From a virus, in the IMG/VR virus record IMGVR_UViG_3300027749_002936, positions 1-34,879 of that record: a DNA stretch of 34,879 nucleotides; one strand, 5' to 3'. Of this stretch, positions 13,501 to 22,600 are shown piece by piece. The notes beneath the pieces were generated by a model that searched no databases, was not told where the DNA came from, and saw only the letters and a list, made by a program, of their open reading frames with translations. How positions within the stretch are numbered: the stretch's first letter is position 1; every line of letters begins with the position of its first letter. A program made the translations under genes and the position numbers.

Positions 13501-15524
13501 TCACTGTAATGACTAATTCTGGTGTTGGCTTAATATTCCGATTTTGGATTAACGGAGTTGAAATTCCGGCAATTTGGGAAATTATTAATAGTAGTAGTAC
13601 TAGAATTGCTGGGCCATATTCTCCTGCCAGTGCCATTGCGCTGGGTGCCAATGGTACCAATGGGTATAATCTCTGGATTAATGACAATTCATTAAACACA
13701 ATTCCGGCCACTTATCCTTTAGCAATAGGGCGTCCTCAAGGGGTGCCGGGGCCAAGTAAACTGTATTTTGAATTTAAGAGTGATCAACCATTTGGTGCTG
13801 GATTCAGCAGTGGCAGGGTAGGAATACAACGCACTCCTACTAGGGCAGGAATGTATAGCACTTTTGGTGGTGGCGGCGTAATGGATACTGGTAATGGCGG
13901 CGTTGGAGTAGGATGGCCTGGTGATTTAGACGATCTACTCAATGACTACGGTGTATTAATTGATCCTATAAATCAAACTGTAACCTGGACCTCACGTAAT
14001 GCAGACTCAAATTTTCCAAGGACATATACAATTCCCGGCTCGGGCCCAATGTATTTTGGTTGTTATGATGGTTCAAACACAGCACAGAGTCGAATTCGCA
14101 TTAATTGGGGAAATTCTGGGTTTGATTTTAGTATGCCCATACCAGCTGGTGCAGTAAGAATGCCATTCTTATCATATTCAACAACTTTGAGCGGTGGTGG
14201 TGATCAGATCGGGGGCGGCCCTGGTTTTACAGTATCTGTATATCCTTTTACCTATGTTACTACAACCAGGGGTGGTGTTTGTTCAGTATTATTTCCAATA
14301 CCAATAACAACTACAGGTACCGCATCAGCTGAGTTGGGATATTTCAGTGGATCAATTACCAATTTGGCCATATATATTGGACCTAAAATTGGGTGGGGTT
14401 ACAATGCACCAGTAGAAGTTAATTTCACACCAACATTTCCAATTGAAACTCGTTCATCGTCATTTTCTAATTTAAGATCATTGTTACTTGTCAACACCAA
14501 TGCTACCAAATTTGTTGATGACAGTATAAATGGTAATCAAACAACCATTGTTAATTGTAGTGGTGGTGCTAATGGATTAACTGCCAATGTGACTCCTGTT
14601 ATCTATAGAGATACATCGCCTGCTGGTTCTATTATTACCATTCCAGGTCTAGGTGGTAGTTTGTATTTTGATGGCTATAAAATGCTTAATTTTAATAGCA
14701 ATCAAGCATTTAATTTAGGGGCTGGCAGTTTTACACTTGAGACATGGATATATCCAATGCAAAGCCAAGTTACTACAATTATGGGATGTCAAGTTGGGGA
14801 ATCCCCCGGCCGAGGTTGGCTATTTGGTATGCAGCCTTCTGCTGCTTCTCAAGGGGGCACCGGCAGACTTGCATTAAATTTTGGATGGTCATCAGACGGA
14901 CAGATTTGGACCAGCACTACTAACTTTTATAATAGCACTAGTAGTATTCCACTTAACCAATGGAGTCATGTGGCATTTGTGAAGATGCAAATTGGTGGCG
15001 GCGTAATAGATCGCTATGCTTTTTACATAAATGGAATCTCAGCAGGCACAGGTGCTGCTGCCGGAACTATCAAATATCAAGGAACATTTGGCATAGGTGG
15101 TACTCCAAATGAAACAACATCGGGCCAAACATATTTAAAAGGATACATAAACAATCTTAGAGTTACTAGAGCCGGATTATACGGCTCGCAAACTGACGCT
15201 AGACCAATAAACTTTATACCAACATCGGTATTAAATAGTGTTAATCAGACAATATTATTACTACAGGTTTTGTCTGATACTGATAAATATCGCAACAATG
15301 CTGCTAATAATTTTTCACCAACTACATTAGCACCTATAGCTAATACTAATTATACTAATAAAGCCGGCAACGCACCTTCAACTGTAACAGGTCCTACTTT
15401 CACAGGCGGTGGCAGCGCCGACCGTCTAGTATTACCAACTATTTCAAACAGAACTGTGATTACTCCACCAACTGGCGAAAGCGGAAGAGTGTACCCTAGA
15501 CCAAAGAAATATGTAAGAGTATAA
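10581..15524 (+). CDS. Giant virion-associated subtilisin-like protease with LamG-like and SPRY-like domains
   Basis: A 1647-residue protein with a subtilase (S8) catalytic core at about 410-800. The catalytic Asp is D421 (VDGMCGVPNHPEF context), the His is H484 (HGAHTAGTVAG), the oxyanion Asn is N636 (GAAGNES) and the Ser is S747 (GTSMATPQVTG). All four are intact. Residues about 20-90 look like an I9-type inhibitory propeptide (SDPRVVAVNP). A LamG-like jelly-roll precedes the protease (about 160-375). A second starts at about 880, is interrupted by an SPRY-like segment (about 1059-1207) and resumes, and a third occupies about 1360-1575. LamG and SPRY folds bind glycans or proteins. The genomic place among fibres suggests a surface-exposed enzyme that cleaves host-surface protein or matures the virion. 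No secretion signal is visible. Confidence 0.88.
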   Translation: MEILSTDPVSGELMECVVTLKSMELLESFYNDMETPGGDLYIPDRQVPVYMRRPLSVNTHYMLSIEEINSLRSDPRVVAVNPAKLIRQSKKLTGVRTGVTDNGSFYDKRNYIQPIDKLSTNWALLRCTLGTQLANWGDENPAEGVVGTVGYTGSQGSASSYAALSFTGPGPGLNSQFLKLPASSNFAVGNQNWCIECWFRQTVTRTSYAQIIGMRSVEWQYCPIAIGTTSGKLTVASSRTGSEWDIAGTGLTGNDGPSGVVTSIDNNQWYHVAAVRNGNFLDVYVNGTSLWRKNIGAITYTQTLVPFCVGGSDYYVYPPTGGSDPFIGQITNVRVTKGDPVYTGNFAVPTTPLNAVTGTVLLIKDSITDLASGAAITNRNNVTLLTVSPGPFSPSIITTLDPANPVLIEPTGQNVDVIIVDGMCGVPNHPEFAHVHDGTGGSRYVQFDWHSLNTVASSLDDDSATLLTGSYSYAKATNASNANHGAHTAGTVAGNSQGWAVNANIYQIDPVSNTIDPLIIWDYIRAFHKTKPINPATGLRNPTICNCSYGSTLTHNNPPNPDGIGPIVQGTWRGGRIGTYSQNIPLTHAQLTNLGIYSNLADPDGTATIPILWSDEEADISQAIADGIIVVGAAGNESQYIDKLGGSDYNNSYYFRYTGGASPVAVQFNYNRGFAPGAVQGAICVGAVDANKLERKAYYSNTGPRIDVFAPGTWIMSSVADASGEGFGTIQDPRSNSYYMGKSIGTSMATPQVTGVLACVLQKYPRMSPAKALQYINYYSKTGQLFSPTVGTSPSWVADQYHLLGANNRYLFMPNERPLTGMAYPKKNYWVRINGESTSTVVTPPGSLVFNEFQANVNALSITQNYLTVTNYAQPIEFHDIRNFGNGWTVESWVNIFTNDGSPRTLLSTCGNILGAGTNISVGAGGKVIVDLYNGVGNILNKNNRLMRITTVPENVPIAADRLPKPREWFHLLITVMTNSGVGLIFRFWINGVEIPAIWEIINSSSTRIAGPYSPASAIALGANGTNGYNLWINDNSLNTIPATYPLAIGRPQGVPGPSKLYFEFKSDQPFGAGFSSGRVGIQRTPTRAGMYSTFGGGGVMDTGNGGVGVGWPGDLDDLLNDYGVLIDPINQTVTWTSRNADSNFPRTYTIPGSGPMYFGCYDGSNTAQSRIRINWGNSGFDFSMPIPAGAVRMPFLSYSTTLSGGGDQIGGGPGFTVSVYPFTYVTTTRGGVCSVLFPIPITTTGTASAELGYFSGSITNLAIYIGPKIGWGYNAPVEVNFTPTFPIETRSSSFSNLRSLLLVNTNATKFVDDSINGNQTTIVNCSGGANGLTANVTPVIYRDTSPAGSIITIPGLGGSLYFDGYKMLNFNSNQAFNLGAGSFTLETWIYPMQSQVTTIMGCQVGESPGRGWLFGMQPSAASQGGTGRLALNFGWSSDGQIWTSTTNFYNSTSSIPLNQWSHVAFVKMQIGGGVIDRYAFYINGISAGTGAAAGTIKYQGTFGIGGTPNETTSGQTYLKGYINNLRVTRAGLYGSQTDARPINFIPTSVLNSVNQTILLLQVLSDTDKYRNNAANNFSPTTLAPIANTNYTNKAGNAPSTVTGPTFTGGGSADRLVLPTISNRTVITPPTGESGRVYPRPKKYVRV

Positions 15525-15525
15525 A

Positions 15526-16065
15526 ATGCGAGCCAAAGAAATTATTGCCGAAACTGATAATGACAAATTGTTTGGTAAATCTAATAGAATTAAAAACAAT
15601 CTAAATAGATCATTTACCAGAAACGGCAATAATTACCAACGCCTGGGCGCATTTAGTGGTGCTTGGTCTGTGATAGACTCCAGTGGTAGAGAACTGTACA
15701 GATTTGGTGGGATAGGTAATATGCAATCTGATGCAAATAAAATTGCACGGAGTTGGGCCGAAAGAAATAATTATCATGGCGAAATCGAAGTAGTTCCGGT
15801 TTTATCCCCATTAAAAGGGCTAGGAATGGATGTTACTCCAAACAATGGATTATTGGGTTGGAATACGGTTGACGCAAGTCAAGATCAGCAGTATAATGAT
15901 AATTCCCAAGAATGGGAAATATACAAAAGATCCAGTGACCAATTAATAATTACATTTACTGCGCCCGATCGTCAGAGTGCATGGGATTGGGCACAGGAAT
16001 ATATGGTAAGAACCAATAGAGAAGCAGTAGCAGATTTATACGGGGTACGTCCTTTTTTAAGTTAA
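15526..16065 (+). CDS. Hypothetical protein after the giant protease
   Basis: A 179-residue soluble protein starting two bases after the protease stop. It begins MRAKEIIAE, followed by a charged, Asn-rich stretch and then a compact region with aromatic residues (GAFSGAWSVIDSSGRELYRF). A second related stretch near the end (EWEIYKRSSDQLIITFTAPD followed by AWDWAQEY) has the same pattern of two strands, then a helix, hinting at an internal duplication of a small alpha/beta unit. No family is recognised. Location suggests a virion or assembly role. Confidence 0.72.
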   Translation: MRAKEIIAETDNDKLFGKSNRIKNNLNRSFTRNGNNYQRLGAFSGAWSVIDSSGRELYRFGGIGNMQSDANKIARSWAERNNYHGEIEVVPVLSPLKGLGMDVTPNNGLLGWNTVDASQDQQYNDNSQEWEIYKRSSDQLIITFTAPDRQSAWDWAQEYMVRTNREAVADLYGVRPFLS

Positions 16066-16068
16066 ACT

Positions 16069-16404
16069 ATGAAAAAAATAATCATCTTTGCTATACTAGC
16101 ATTTATTATTGCTGTAGCATTAGCCCAATCTACATATGTTGATACTGCATCAACAGCGTTTGAACTTAAAAAACCGGTCATGTGCGATAAAACTAAAAAG
16201 ATATTTGCCGAACTGATAAACGGAGAATACCAAGAATTACCAGCTTGGTCCGGAGAAGACGAAAAAACCAGATTCGGACTATTAATAAATCAAGAAACTG
16301 GTACATGGTCTATTATACAATTTGATAAAGAAACGGCCTGTATATTAGGGGTTGGCGAAAAATCCAAGGTACTGAATTACAATAAGAATAAAATGTCACT
16401 GTGA
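16069..16404 (+). CDS. Small secreted or periplasmic protein
   Basis: A 111-residue protein with a clear N-terminal signal sequence: MKK, a 15-residue hydrophobic core and a likely cleavage at ALA before Q20. The mature part of about 92 residues has two cysteines (in VMCDKTK and ETACILG) that could form a disulfide bond. The segment TGTWSIIQFDKETACILGVG follows a pattern (GxW-x-I ... C-x-L-x-x-G) seen in small exported bacterial proteins. Export by a phage during infection points to envelope modification, superinfection exclusion or lysis control, but none is shown. It is separated by only three bases from the upstream gene. Confidence 0.75.
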   Translation: MKKIIIFAILAFIIAVALAQSTYVDTASTAFELKKPVMCDKTKKIFAELINGEYQELPAWSGEDEKTRFGLLINQETGTWSIIQFDKETACILGVGEKSKVLNYNKNKMSL

Positions 16405-16431
16405 TAAGGGTTGCAAGAGTCTTTGCTATTG

Positions 16432-16441
16432 AATAAATAAT
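16432..16441 (+). promoter_or_regulatory. T4-like late promoter for the amidotransferase-like gene
   Basis: AATAAATAAT lies 22 bases before the ATG at 16463, in the 58-base gap after the secreted-protein gene. The core ATAAATA and distance match the other late motifs in the window. Confidence 0.55.
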
Positions 16442-16462
16442 AGTATCAAAAAGGTGATTTCG

Positions 16463-17113
16463 ATGGTAAAACCCACTATAGCATTGTTTATTCATCAACC
16501 CATGTGTTCCATACAAAGTGGAAATGGTATCATTGCCGCACTTAAATCCCACTATAACTTTAAAATTTTTACCAAACACGAACTGGAAAAAGGATTTTTT
16601 GATAATGTGGATATGTTGGCATTTCCCGGGGGTTTTGGAAACTCTGACAGTTACGATTATCTACTTAGAATCAATGGTGACCCTATTGCCGACTTTGTAA
16701 GTAACGGGGGAAAATATCTAGGTATATGTATGGGTGCTTACTGGGCCGGATCACACTATTTTGATCTATTAGAAGGCGTAGATGCAGTGCAATACTATAA
16801 AAGACCCACAGCATGTACTCGCCGTCCGCATACTAAAGCCATGCCCGTTACATGGAATAATCGCAACGAAAAGATGTTCTTTAATGATGGTTGTACTTTT
16901 GTAGGCAATCCAAAAAGATTTGAAACTGTAGCAACATATTCAAATGGGGAGCCAATGGCTATTATCCAAAATAATCTAGGATTAATAGGTTGCCACCCAG
17001 AAAGTGAAAAGTTTTGGTATGATAGCTATAAACGCATGATTCCAACTTGGCATAACGGATCCCATCATAAATTACTGCTAAAATTTACTAATAAATTAAT
17101 GCACGAAACCTAA
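16463..17113 (+). CDS. Class I glutamine amidotransferase-like protein (BPL_N type)
   Basis: A 216-residue protein; the ATG at 16463 is preferred to a GTG at 16454 that overlaps the AAGG ribosome-binding site. It has the class I amidotransferase fold signals: the oxyanion-strand motif AFPGGFGNSD, the nucleophile elbow GICMGAYWAG with Cys89, and GCHPESE with His178 and Glu180, giving a complete Cys-His-Glu triad. This arrangement matches the biotin-protein-ligase N-terminal (BPL_N) branch, whose members lack an established glutaminase reaction. It stands alone between structural genes under a late-type promoter and has no synthetase partner nearby, so the substrate is unknown. A role in modifying a phage or host molecule late in infection is inference. 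Confidence 0.8.
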   Translation: MVKPTIALFIHQPMCSIQSGNGIIAALKSHYNFKIFTKHELEKGFFDNVDMLAFPGGFGNSDSYDYLLRINGDPIADFVSNGGKYLGICMGAYWAGSHYFDLLEGVDAVQYYKRPTACTRRPHTKAMPVTWNNRNEKMFFNDGCTFVGNPKRFETVATYSNGEPMAIIQNNLGLIGCHPESEKFWYDSYKRMIPTWHNGSHHKLLLKFTNKLMHET

Positions 17114-17118
17114 AACGG

Positions 17119-17147
17119 TTGACACCAAGCATTTTTTCTGTTAAAAT
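17119..17147 (+). promoter_or_regulatory. Sigma70-type promoter for the gene at 17175
   Basis: TTGACA (17119-17124), a 17-base spacer and TAAAAT (17142-17147) form a strong host-type promoter six bases after the amidotransferase stop. GTTAAAA (17140-17146) and TTTTAAC (17153-17159) make an inverted repeat over the -10 region and start site. Confidence 0.85.
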
Positions 17148-17174
17148 AACATTTTTAACTAACAACTGTTTCTT

Positions 17175-17564
17175 ATGACTATGCATTTAGAAGGCCCATG
17201 GCTTAGTACCAGCGGCAAGAAAAAAGGTAAAGTTAAATTTCGTAATGCAACTGAAGCAAAACGAGCTAGGGAATTAGCCGACGATTGGAAACAATTACAA
17301 CAACGTTGGGGCGTTGAGCAAGAAGAAAAAAAACGCAAACGGGCGATGGCAGCAGAACCGTTGGTGTATAAACTTGAAACGCCGGTTGGACGTACAAATA
17401 CAAAACATATTCCCAGTAGAGATAGCGGCGGTGTGGCTACTCTTAAACCTACTCAAATGTACACCGGAACTGAAATGTTAGGAATAGGACAATTGCACAA
17501 GAGCAATGCCGTTCCAGTATTTCGACAGCAAGATGCAGAAGATATTGCAAGGATGCGTCGCTGA
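17175..17564 (+). CDS. Conserved phage protein of unknown function
   Basis: A 129-residue, strongly basic, hydrophilic protein. The N-terminus (HLEGPWLSTSGKKKGKVKF) and the C-terminus (GIGQLHKSNAVPVF, then a final DAEDIARMRR) match a pattern I recognise from hypothetical proteins of many unrelated tailed phages, which implies a widely shared but uncharacterised role. A lysine-rich helical region lies between about residues 25 and 60. There is no Shine-Dalgarno sequence before the ATG at 17175; a second ATG follows two codons later. It is expressed from its own sigma70-type promoter, unlike the late genes on either side. Confidence 0.82.
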   Translation: MTMHLEGPWLSTSGKKKGKVKFRNATEAKRARELADDWKQLQQRWGVEQEEKKRKRAMAAEPLVYKLETPVGRTNTKHIPSRDSGGVATLKPTQMYTGTEMLGIGQLHKSNAVPVFRQQDAEDIARMRR

Positions 17565-17578
17565 TAATAGTTGGTTGT

Positions 17579-17615
17579 AAATTGTTCCATAAATATAGTA
17601 TGTATGGAACAATTT
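17579..17615 (+). promoter_or_regulatory. T4-like late promoter in the loop of a 12-bp inverted repeat
   Basis: AAATTGTTCCAT (17579-17590) and ATGGAACAATTT (17604-17615) are perfect inverted arms around a 13-base loop. The late-promoter motif CATAAATATAG (17588-17598) starts in the left arm and fills most of the loop. Read through from the upstream gene, the repeat would form a terminator-like hairpin followed by T residues. A transcript starting at the promoter would contain only the right arm, ending four bases before the ATG at 17619. The regulatory meaning is inferred. Confidence 0.75.
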
Positions 17616-17618
17616 TAA

Positions 17619-19622
17619 ATGAGTGTACCTGACTGGGCCGGCGTAGATTCTAATCTAGGATCTGTCTTATTATCTGACTTTTTTGTCAGGTATCTCACGG
17701 CTGTAAATGCTGTCTCATATGCCCTGGTAGGAGGGCAGTATCCCAATATTCAACTTACAGCAGCTGGGATGTTGCAAGGTAGTGGAACTGTACTAAATCC
17801 AATTCCAAATACTCCTATTTTTATTCATAGATTTACAGTAAGAGCAACAAGTGCATCCGGCGAGACTGCTGATAAAGAATTTAGTCTATCAGTTATATAT
17901 TTTTCATCTTATGTTCCGCCGGATCCTAGACAAAATCGTGTTAGATTCTTTAATAATCAATTTGAATATATAATCAATCGCGGTGATTTTATTGCAGACA
18001 GCAATGTGTATTGGAGATTAGGGGGCGGTGAACTTCCTCCTAATGTAACAATATATCCCAATGGGTCAATAGTTGGTAATGCTATTAAAAACAATCCTGA
18101 AGCAAAGCCTTTATCCAGAGAAGAATTCCTAAGGCCAAATATACCTAGTTCGGGGACCTTATCCCAAGGAGCGTGGAATGCCTGGGCCACAGAAATACTA
18201 GCAGCACCAGTGGATGGTGGCGAATTTGATTATCAATTTGTACTTAATTTTTCTGCTGCTGATGGCCCGATATTATTATCTGTAACTGCCAGATTAGTCT
18301 ACAAACAGGTGTCATTAGAAGATAAATGGTTTAAAACAAATCGTATTAATTTGCAATTTAATCCAGCTACCTATTATATATTTTTTACAGTTTCTGACCA
18401 CAACTACATAGATTGGATCACTCCAGCTCAATTGCCCAATATTATAAATGGTGCAGTAAGTGAACTATCATTGTCGGCGACTACTAACGATCATTCAAAG
18501 TTATATTATAGCATTAAACCGGGCATCACCAATGTAATACCACAAGGGATTGCACTATCTTCAAATGGATTGCTATTAGGTAGAACCAGTTTCAGATGTT
18601 TTCAGGACGACCCTGGAACTGTACCAATAAATGATTATTATGAATTTACTGTTAGAGCGGTAACTGATAATTATTTTACATATTCTGAAAAAATATTTAA
18701 TTGGCGTGTTATCAGAGTACATGATAAGCCATATACTAATATATGGATACGGGCATTTCCAAAAGTAGAAGAAAGACTTAATTTAAGTACTACCTTAGGT
18801 GATCCAAGATTGTTTCCCCCAAAGTTAATATACAGAACATCAGACGAATGGTTTGGTAAAGGCAGAGATCTAAGATTTTTGTTTGCGCCGGGTGTAAAAT
18901 ATACCGATATGGCAAACTATACTGCCATGTTAGAACAAAATCATTATAAAAAATCGTTACTGATTGGTGATGTAAAAACTGCAATCGCACACGACGAACA
19001 ATTAAATATAGTTTATGAAGTGGTGTATTTGCCAATCCTAGATCAAGGTAGTCGATTTGATCGCAATACTTCTACAGACATATCATTGCCGGACGTCATT
19101 GACTTACGTCCTTACATAAAAAACTTTTATCAAAAAAATGGAACTATAAATTATACCATTGAAAGTAACAGTTTAGTAAATATGAGAAATAGAATTAAAT
19201 CAACTGTTGGATATTACAACAGTGGAATTTTGCCCAGATGGATGACTAGTCCGCAACCAATCCCTGACAAACCGGGACAATTTTTTTCACCGTTGGGATT
19301 AATATCTGGTATAGTATTAGCATATACCATACCTGGCGGCAGCAGTCAAATTGCATTCAAGTTAAAACAATCGGGTGTTAACTTTAATAATTTTAAATTT
19401 GAATTTGATCGTTACGAACTAGATCAAAATTTATCAAGTACATTTAGTAATGCATCAAATGGGTATACCATTTCTGAACCCACTACATTCGATGATGATT
19501 TTACAACTTTTGAACACGGAACAACTAAATTTGGTGATAATTTAGACTACTCAATAGGTAGTCGTATTTCAGAGATTGGTAATAAGTATCTGAAATTCCC
19601 TAAAACTGGAGCATTTAATTAA
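17619..19622 (+). CDS. Tail or baseplate structural protein with Ig-like repeats
   Basis: A 667-residue protein beginning at the ATG at 17619, with no evident Shine-Dalgarno site but a late promoter 21 bases upstream. The first half contains repeated Ig/cadherin-like beta units. One has the form LPPNVTIYPNGSIVG at about residues 139-153, and another IPQGIALSSNGLLLGRTS near 307-324; this is the LPxGLxLxxNGxLxG signature of putative Ig modules. Each is followed by a strand such as YEFTVRAV. The C-terminal region is Asp/Thr-rich (TFDDDFTTFEHGTTKFGD). Such proteins are common as large tail components of T4-like environmental phages. It precedes a giant fibre by one base and probably forms part of the same structure. 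Confidence 0.75.
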   Translation: MSVPDWAGVDSNLGSVLLSDFFVRYLTAVNAVSYALVGGQYPNIQLTAAGMLQGSGTVLNPIPNTPIFIHRFTVRATSASGETADKEFSLSVIYFSSYVPPDPRQNRVRFFNNQFEYIINRGDFIADSNVYWRLGGGELPPNVTIYPNGSIVGNAIKNNPEAKPLSREEFLRPNIPSSGTLSQGAWNAWATEILAAPVDGGEFDYQFVLNFSAADGPILLSVTARLVYKQVSLEDKWFKTNRINLQFNPATYYIFFTVSDHNYIDWITPAQLPNIINGAVSELSLSATTNDHSKLYYSIKPGITNVIPQGIALSSNGLLLGRTSFRCFQDDPGTVPINDYYEFTVRAVTDNYFTYSEKIFNWRVIRVHDKPYTNIWIRAFPKVEERLNLSTTLGDPRLFPPKLIYRTSDEWFGKGRDLRFLFAPGVKYTDMANYTAMLEQNHYKKSLLIGDVKTAIAHDEQLNIVYEVVYLPILDQGSRFDRNTSTDISLPDVIDLRPYIKNFYQKNGTINYTIESNSLVNMRNRIKSTVGYYNSGILPRWMTSPQPIPDKPGQFFSPLGLISGIVLAYTIPGGSSQIAFKLKQSGVNFNNFKFEFDRYELDQNLSSTFSNASNGYTISEPTTFDDDFTTFEHGTTKFGDNLDYSIGSRISEIGNKYLKFPKTGAFN

Positions 19623-19623
19623 T

Positions 19624-22600
19624 ATGAGCAACATCAACACAAGCAGGATTAACGAACTTTTCCCAATTGCTGGTCAGAATAATGACAGCCAGGGTTTCAG
19701 AGATAATTTTTCTAATATTAAAGTAGCATTGGGAAATGCCAAACTTGAGATTAACTCATTGCAAAACAGATCGGTAGTGTTAGGCCCAATTGGTAACGAA
19801 ACAGTAACAAACGATTTTAATTACACACTAGCAACAAGACCGCAGTTAAAATCTCCAAGCTATACATTTAAAGATTTAGGACTTAAACAAGGAACAGTTG
19901 GTGTAGTGTATACTGATGGCTCTGTACAAAAAATAACAGTAGTAAATAACATCGAATTAGATTTCACTGGATTTCCGCCAACTGGACAATATGGCAGTTT
20001 AATAATTTGGTTCTCAGTTGCAAATTCTAGTCATAGAGTTCAATTACCGGTCAGAATGGCTTATGGAATAAAAGGCAATCAACAGGTAGTTAACAATCAA
20101 TTGATATTTCCAGATACCGGAGATTTTCTAGTAGAATTTGCATCGTCTGATAATGGTGTTAGTTATTGGTTAATTGATTTTGCCAATTTGGGCGGCAGTG
20201 GTGGTAGTGGTAAAGGTGCAACTGGTGCAACTGGCATAGGACCAAAAGGTGCAACCGGGGCTCAAGGGCCCGCTGGACAATTTGGTGGCATAACATTAGA
20301 ATATAGATATAGAGCAATTTACGGAGATACATATCCGGGTGATGGAAAGGTGTCTTTGAATAGCCCAGACATGGGTGCAGTTAGCGCAATGTTTATTAGT
20401 AAACTCGATATTAATAATGTTGCAGTAGCTGGTTTTTTAAGAACTATCGACGATAGTACAAACCCTATTAAGGGACATTTTAGAATCAGTGACAAATTAG
20501 ATTCCACCACCTCAGCAATTTTTACTATTGAAAATATAAACGAACGTGAATTGTTTTTTGCTGTAACCTGCGGTAAAGTAAGTGGAATTCAAACATTTAA
20601 TAATCTTGAAGATGTTATAATAACATTTGCACGAACTGGTGATGTTGGTGCAACAGGTCCCACCGGTGCTAGAGGTGCAACCGGTCTCGACGGTAAATTT
20701 GCTGCCATTGGTGCTACTGGTGCTAGCGGATTCAGAGGATATCCCGGGGACACTGGACCTCTGGGTTCCACTGGTGCTACTGGTATACAGGGAATTCCGG
20801 GGCCCGAGGGACCAGTTGGTGCTACTGGATCTGGAGCACAAGGTCCAACTGGTAATCCAGGGCCAACTGGTGCTGCCGGACCAGGGGGAGGAAGAATTGT
20901 ATTAGTTGGACAACATACTGGTAGTTTATCACCTAATGCCACTTTTGGATATGGCAGCACTGGTGAAGGGCCCGGAATTACAATTCTTGAATACTGTGTA
21001 TTATCTGCCCTGACATTAGATGCTGTTACTCCATATACCGAAGATACTGTTATTCAAGTTACTAAAAATGGTACTCCTTGCGGTGCCGAAATTTCTGTAG
21101 ATGTGGCAACTACACCGCGTGCCGTTGTAACAGGATTAAGTATAATTTTTACCAGCGGAGATGTATTAGGATTCAAAGTTAAAAAAGGCGGTGGTGGTGG
21201 TGTAACCACTGTTGCTGCTTGGATATTCAATGGTGGCATAATAGGTGCTACTGGTGAGAGAGGTCAAAGTGGTATAGTTGCATATGCTGGAGCAACAGGA
21301 GCGACTGGTATAAAAGGAGCAACTGGTCCAATTGGTGCAACTGGATTGTCAGGAGCAACCGGTGTTGATGGTATGGGCGGCTGGTATAATTTTAATGTTG
21401 GTGCTAAGAGCCCCGGGCCGCGTACATTTCCATCTCCTAATATATTAGGATTCCAGGCACACAGTTCAACAGACTTTCCTGGCCCTTACTATATGGGAAT
21501 AGCGGTGCATGATAATTTACACGACACTGCGGCACAACTGGCAATGAACTGGAACGCCGAAGAGGGTGAACCGGATAAAATATTTTTTAGGGTAAACGAC
21601 AATACTGGCGATGTAGCTAATTGGAGCTCGTGGAAAAGAATTCTAGTAGATAATTCGTTAGTGACCCCTAGTTCAGGTAATACCATTGTTAGTGGTATTA
21701 AATTCCCTAATAATCCTGGAGGAGGTGCAGGCGACACAGCCTGGATCAGATACTATGCATACGATGCAGAAAAAACTGTTTTAGAATTAGGTGTCAGCAA
21801 TGACGGGTACGGAATAAATGAAGATAGTATAAATCTTGTTACTCCTGAAGCAGGCGGTGTAGGTATAAATGTTCAACATCCACGACCCGGATTAGATGTC
21901 AATGGAACTGTGTATGCAAGTGCATTTCGCTATTCATCAAATAATCAACCTTATATTAGCAGTTCTTTAGCAGCAAACACCACCGACGACTTAGACGAAG
22001 GAACCACTAACAAGTATTATACGCCCACCAGGCAATCTGCATTGTTATCGCATATAAGTGACGTTGTGGCCGCAGAAGCTACCGAACGTACCACTGGTAA
22101 TGCTGTGATTGTGGCTCGCCTGGCAGCAGAAACTGCTTCGCGTGTGGCTGGTGATACATATGAAAGAAATGAACGTATTGCTGCCAACGTGGCGTTACGC
22201 CAGTATGTTGATTCCAGTGGGTATTTAAACTTTTCACCATTGGCCGGCGTGTTAGAAGAAAACTATGTTCCTTTGTATTCTGACTTTAAATTTAGTTTAG
22301 GTGCGCAAGGTACCTATGCATTTTACTCGACAGATAGTCAAGGATTCCAAGTAGTTTATTTCCATGCAGATACACCAACTGGATTGGTCAGGCCATTTAG
22401 AGCCTATCGATTTGTAGCTACAGACGAATTTGTTTACGACACCGAACCTGTAACAGTAACATTTTTAAATGCCAATGAATATGTTCAAAGAATATACAAC
22501 ATGGGAACAAAATTTGTCTACATGAATATAAAAAATTCAGTGAATAGTGTGACTCGAAATGTATTAGCTCTTACCAATGGTAATAACAAGTGTAACACAT

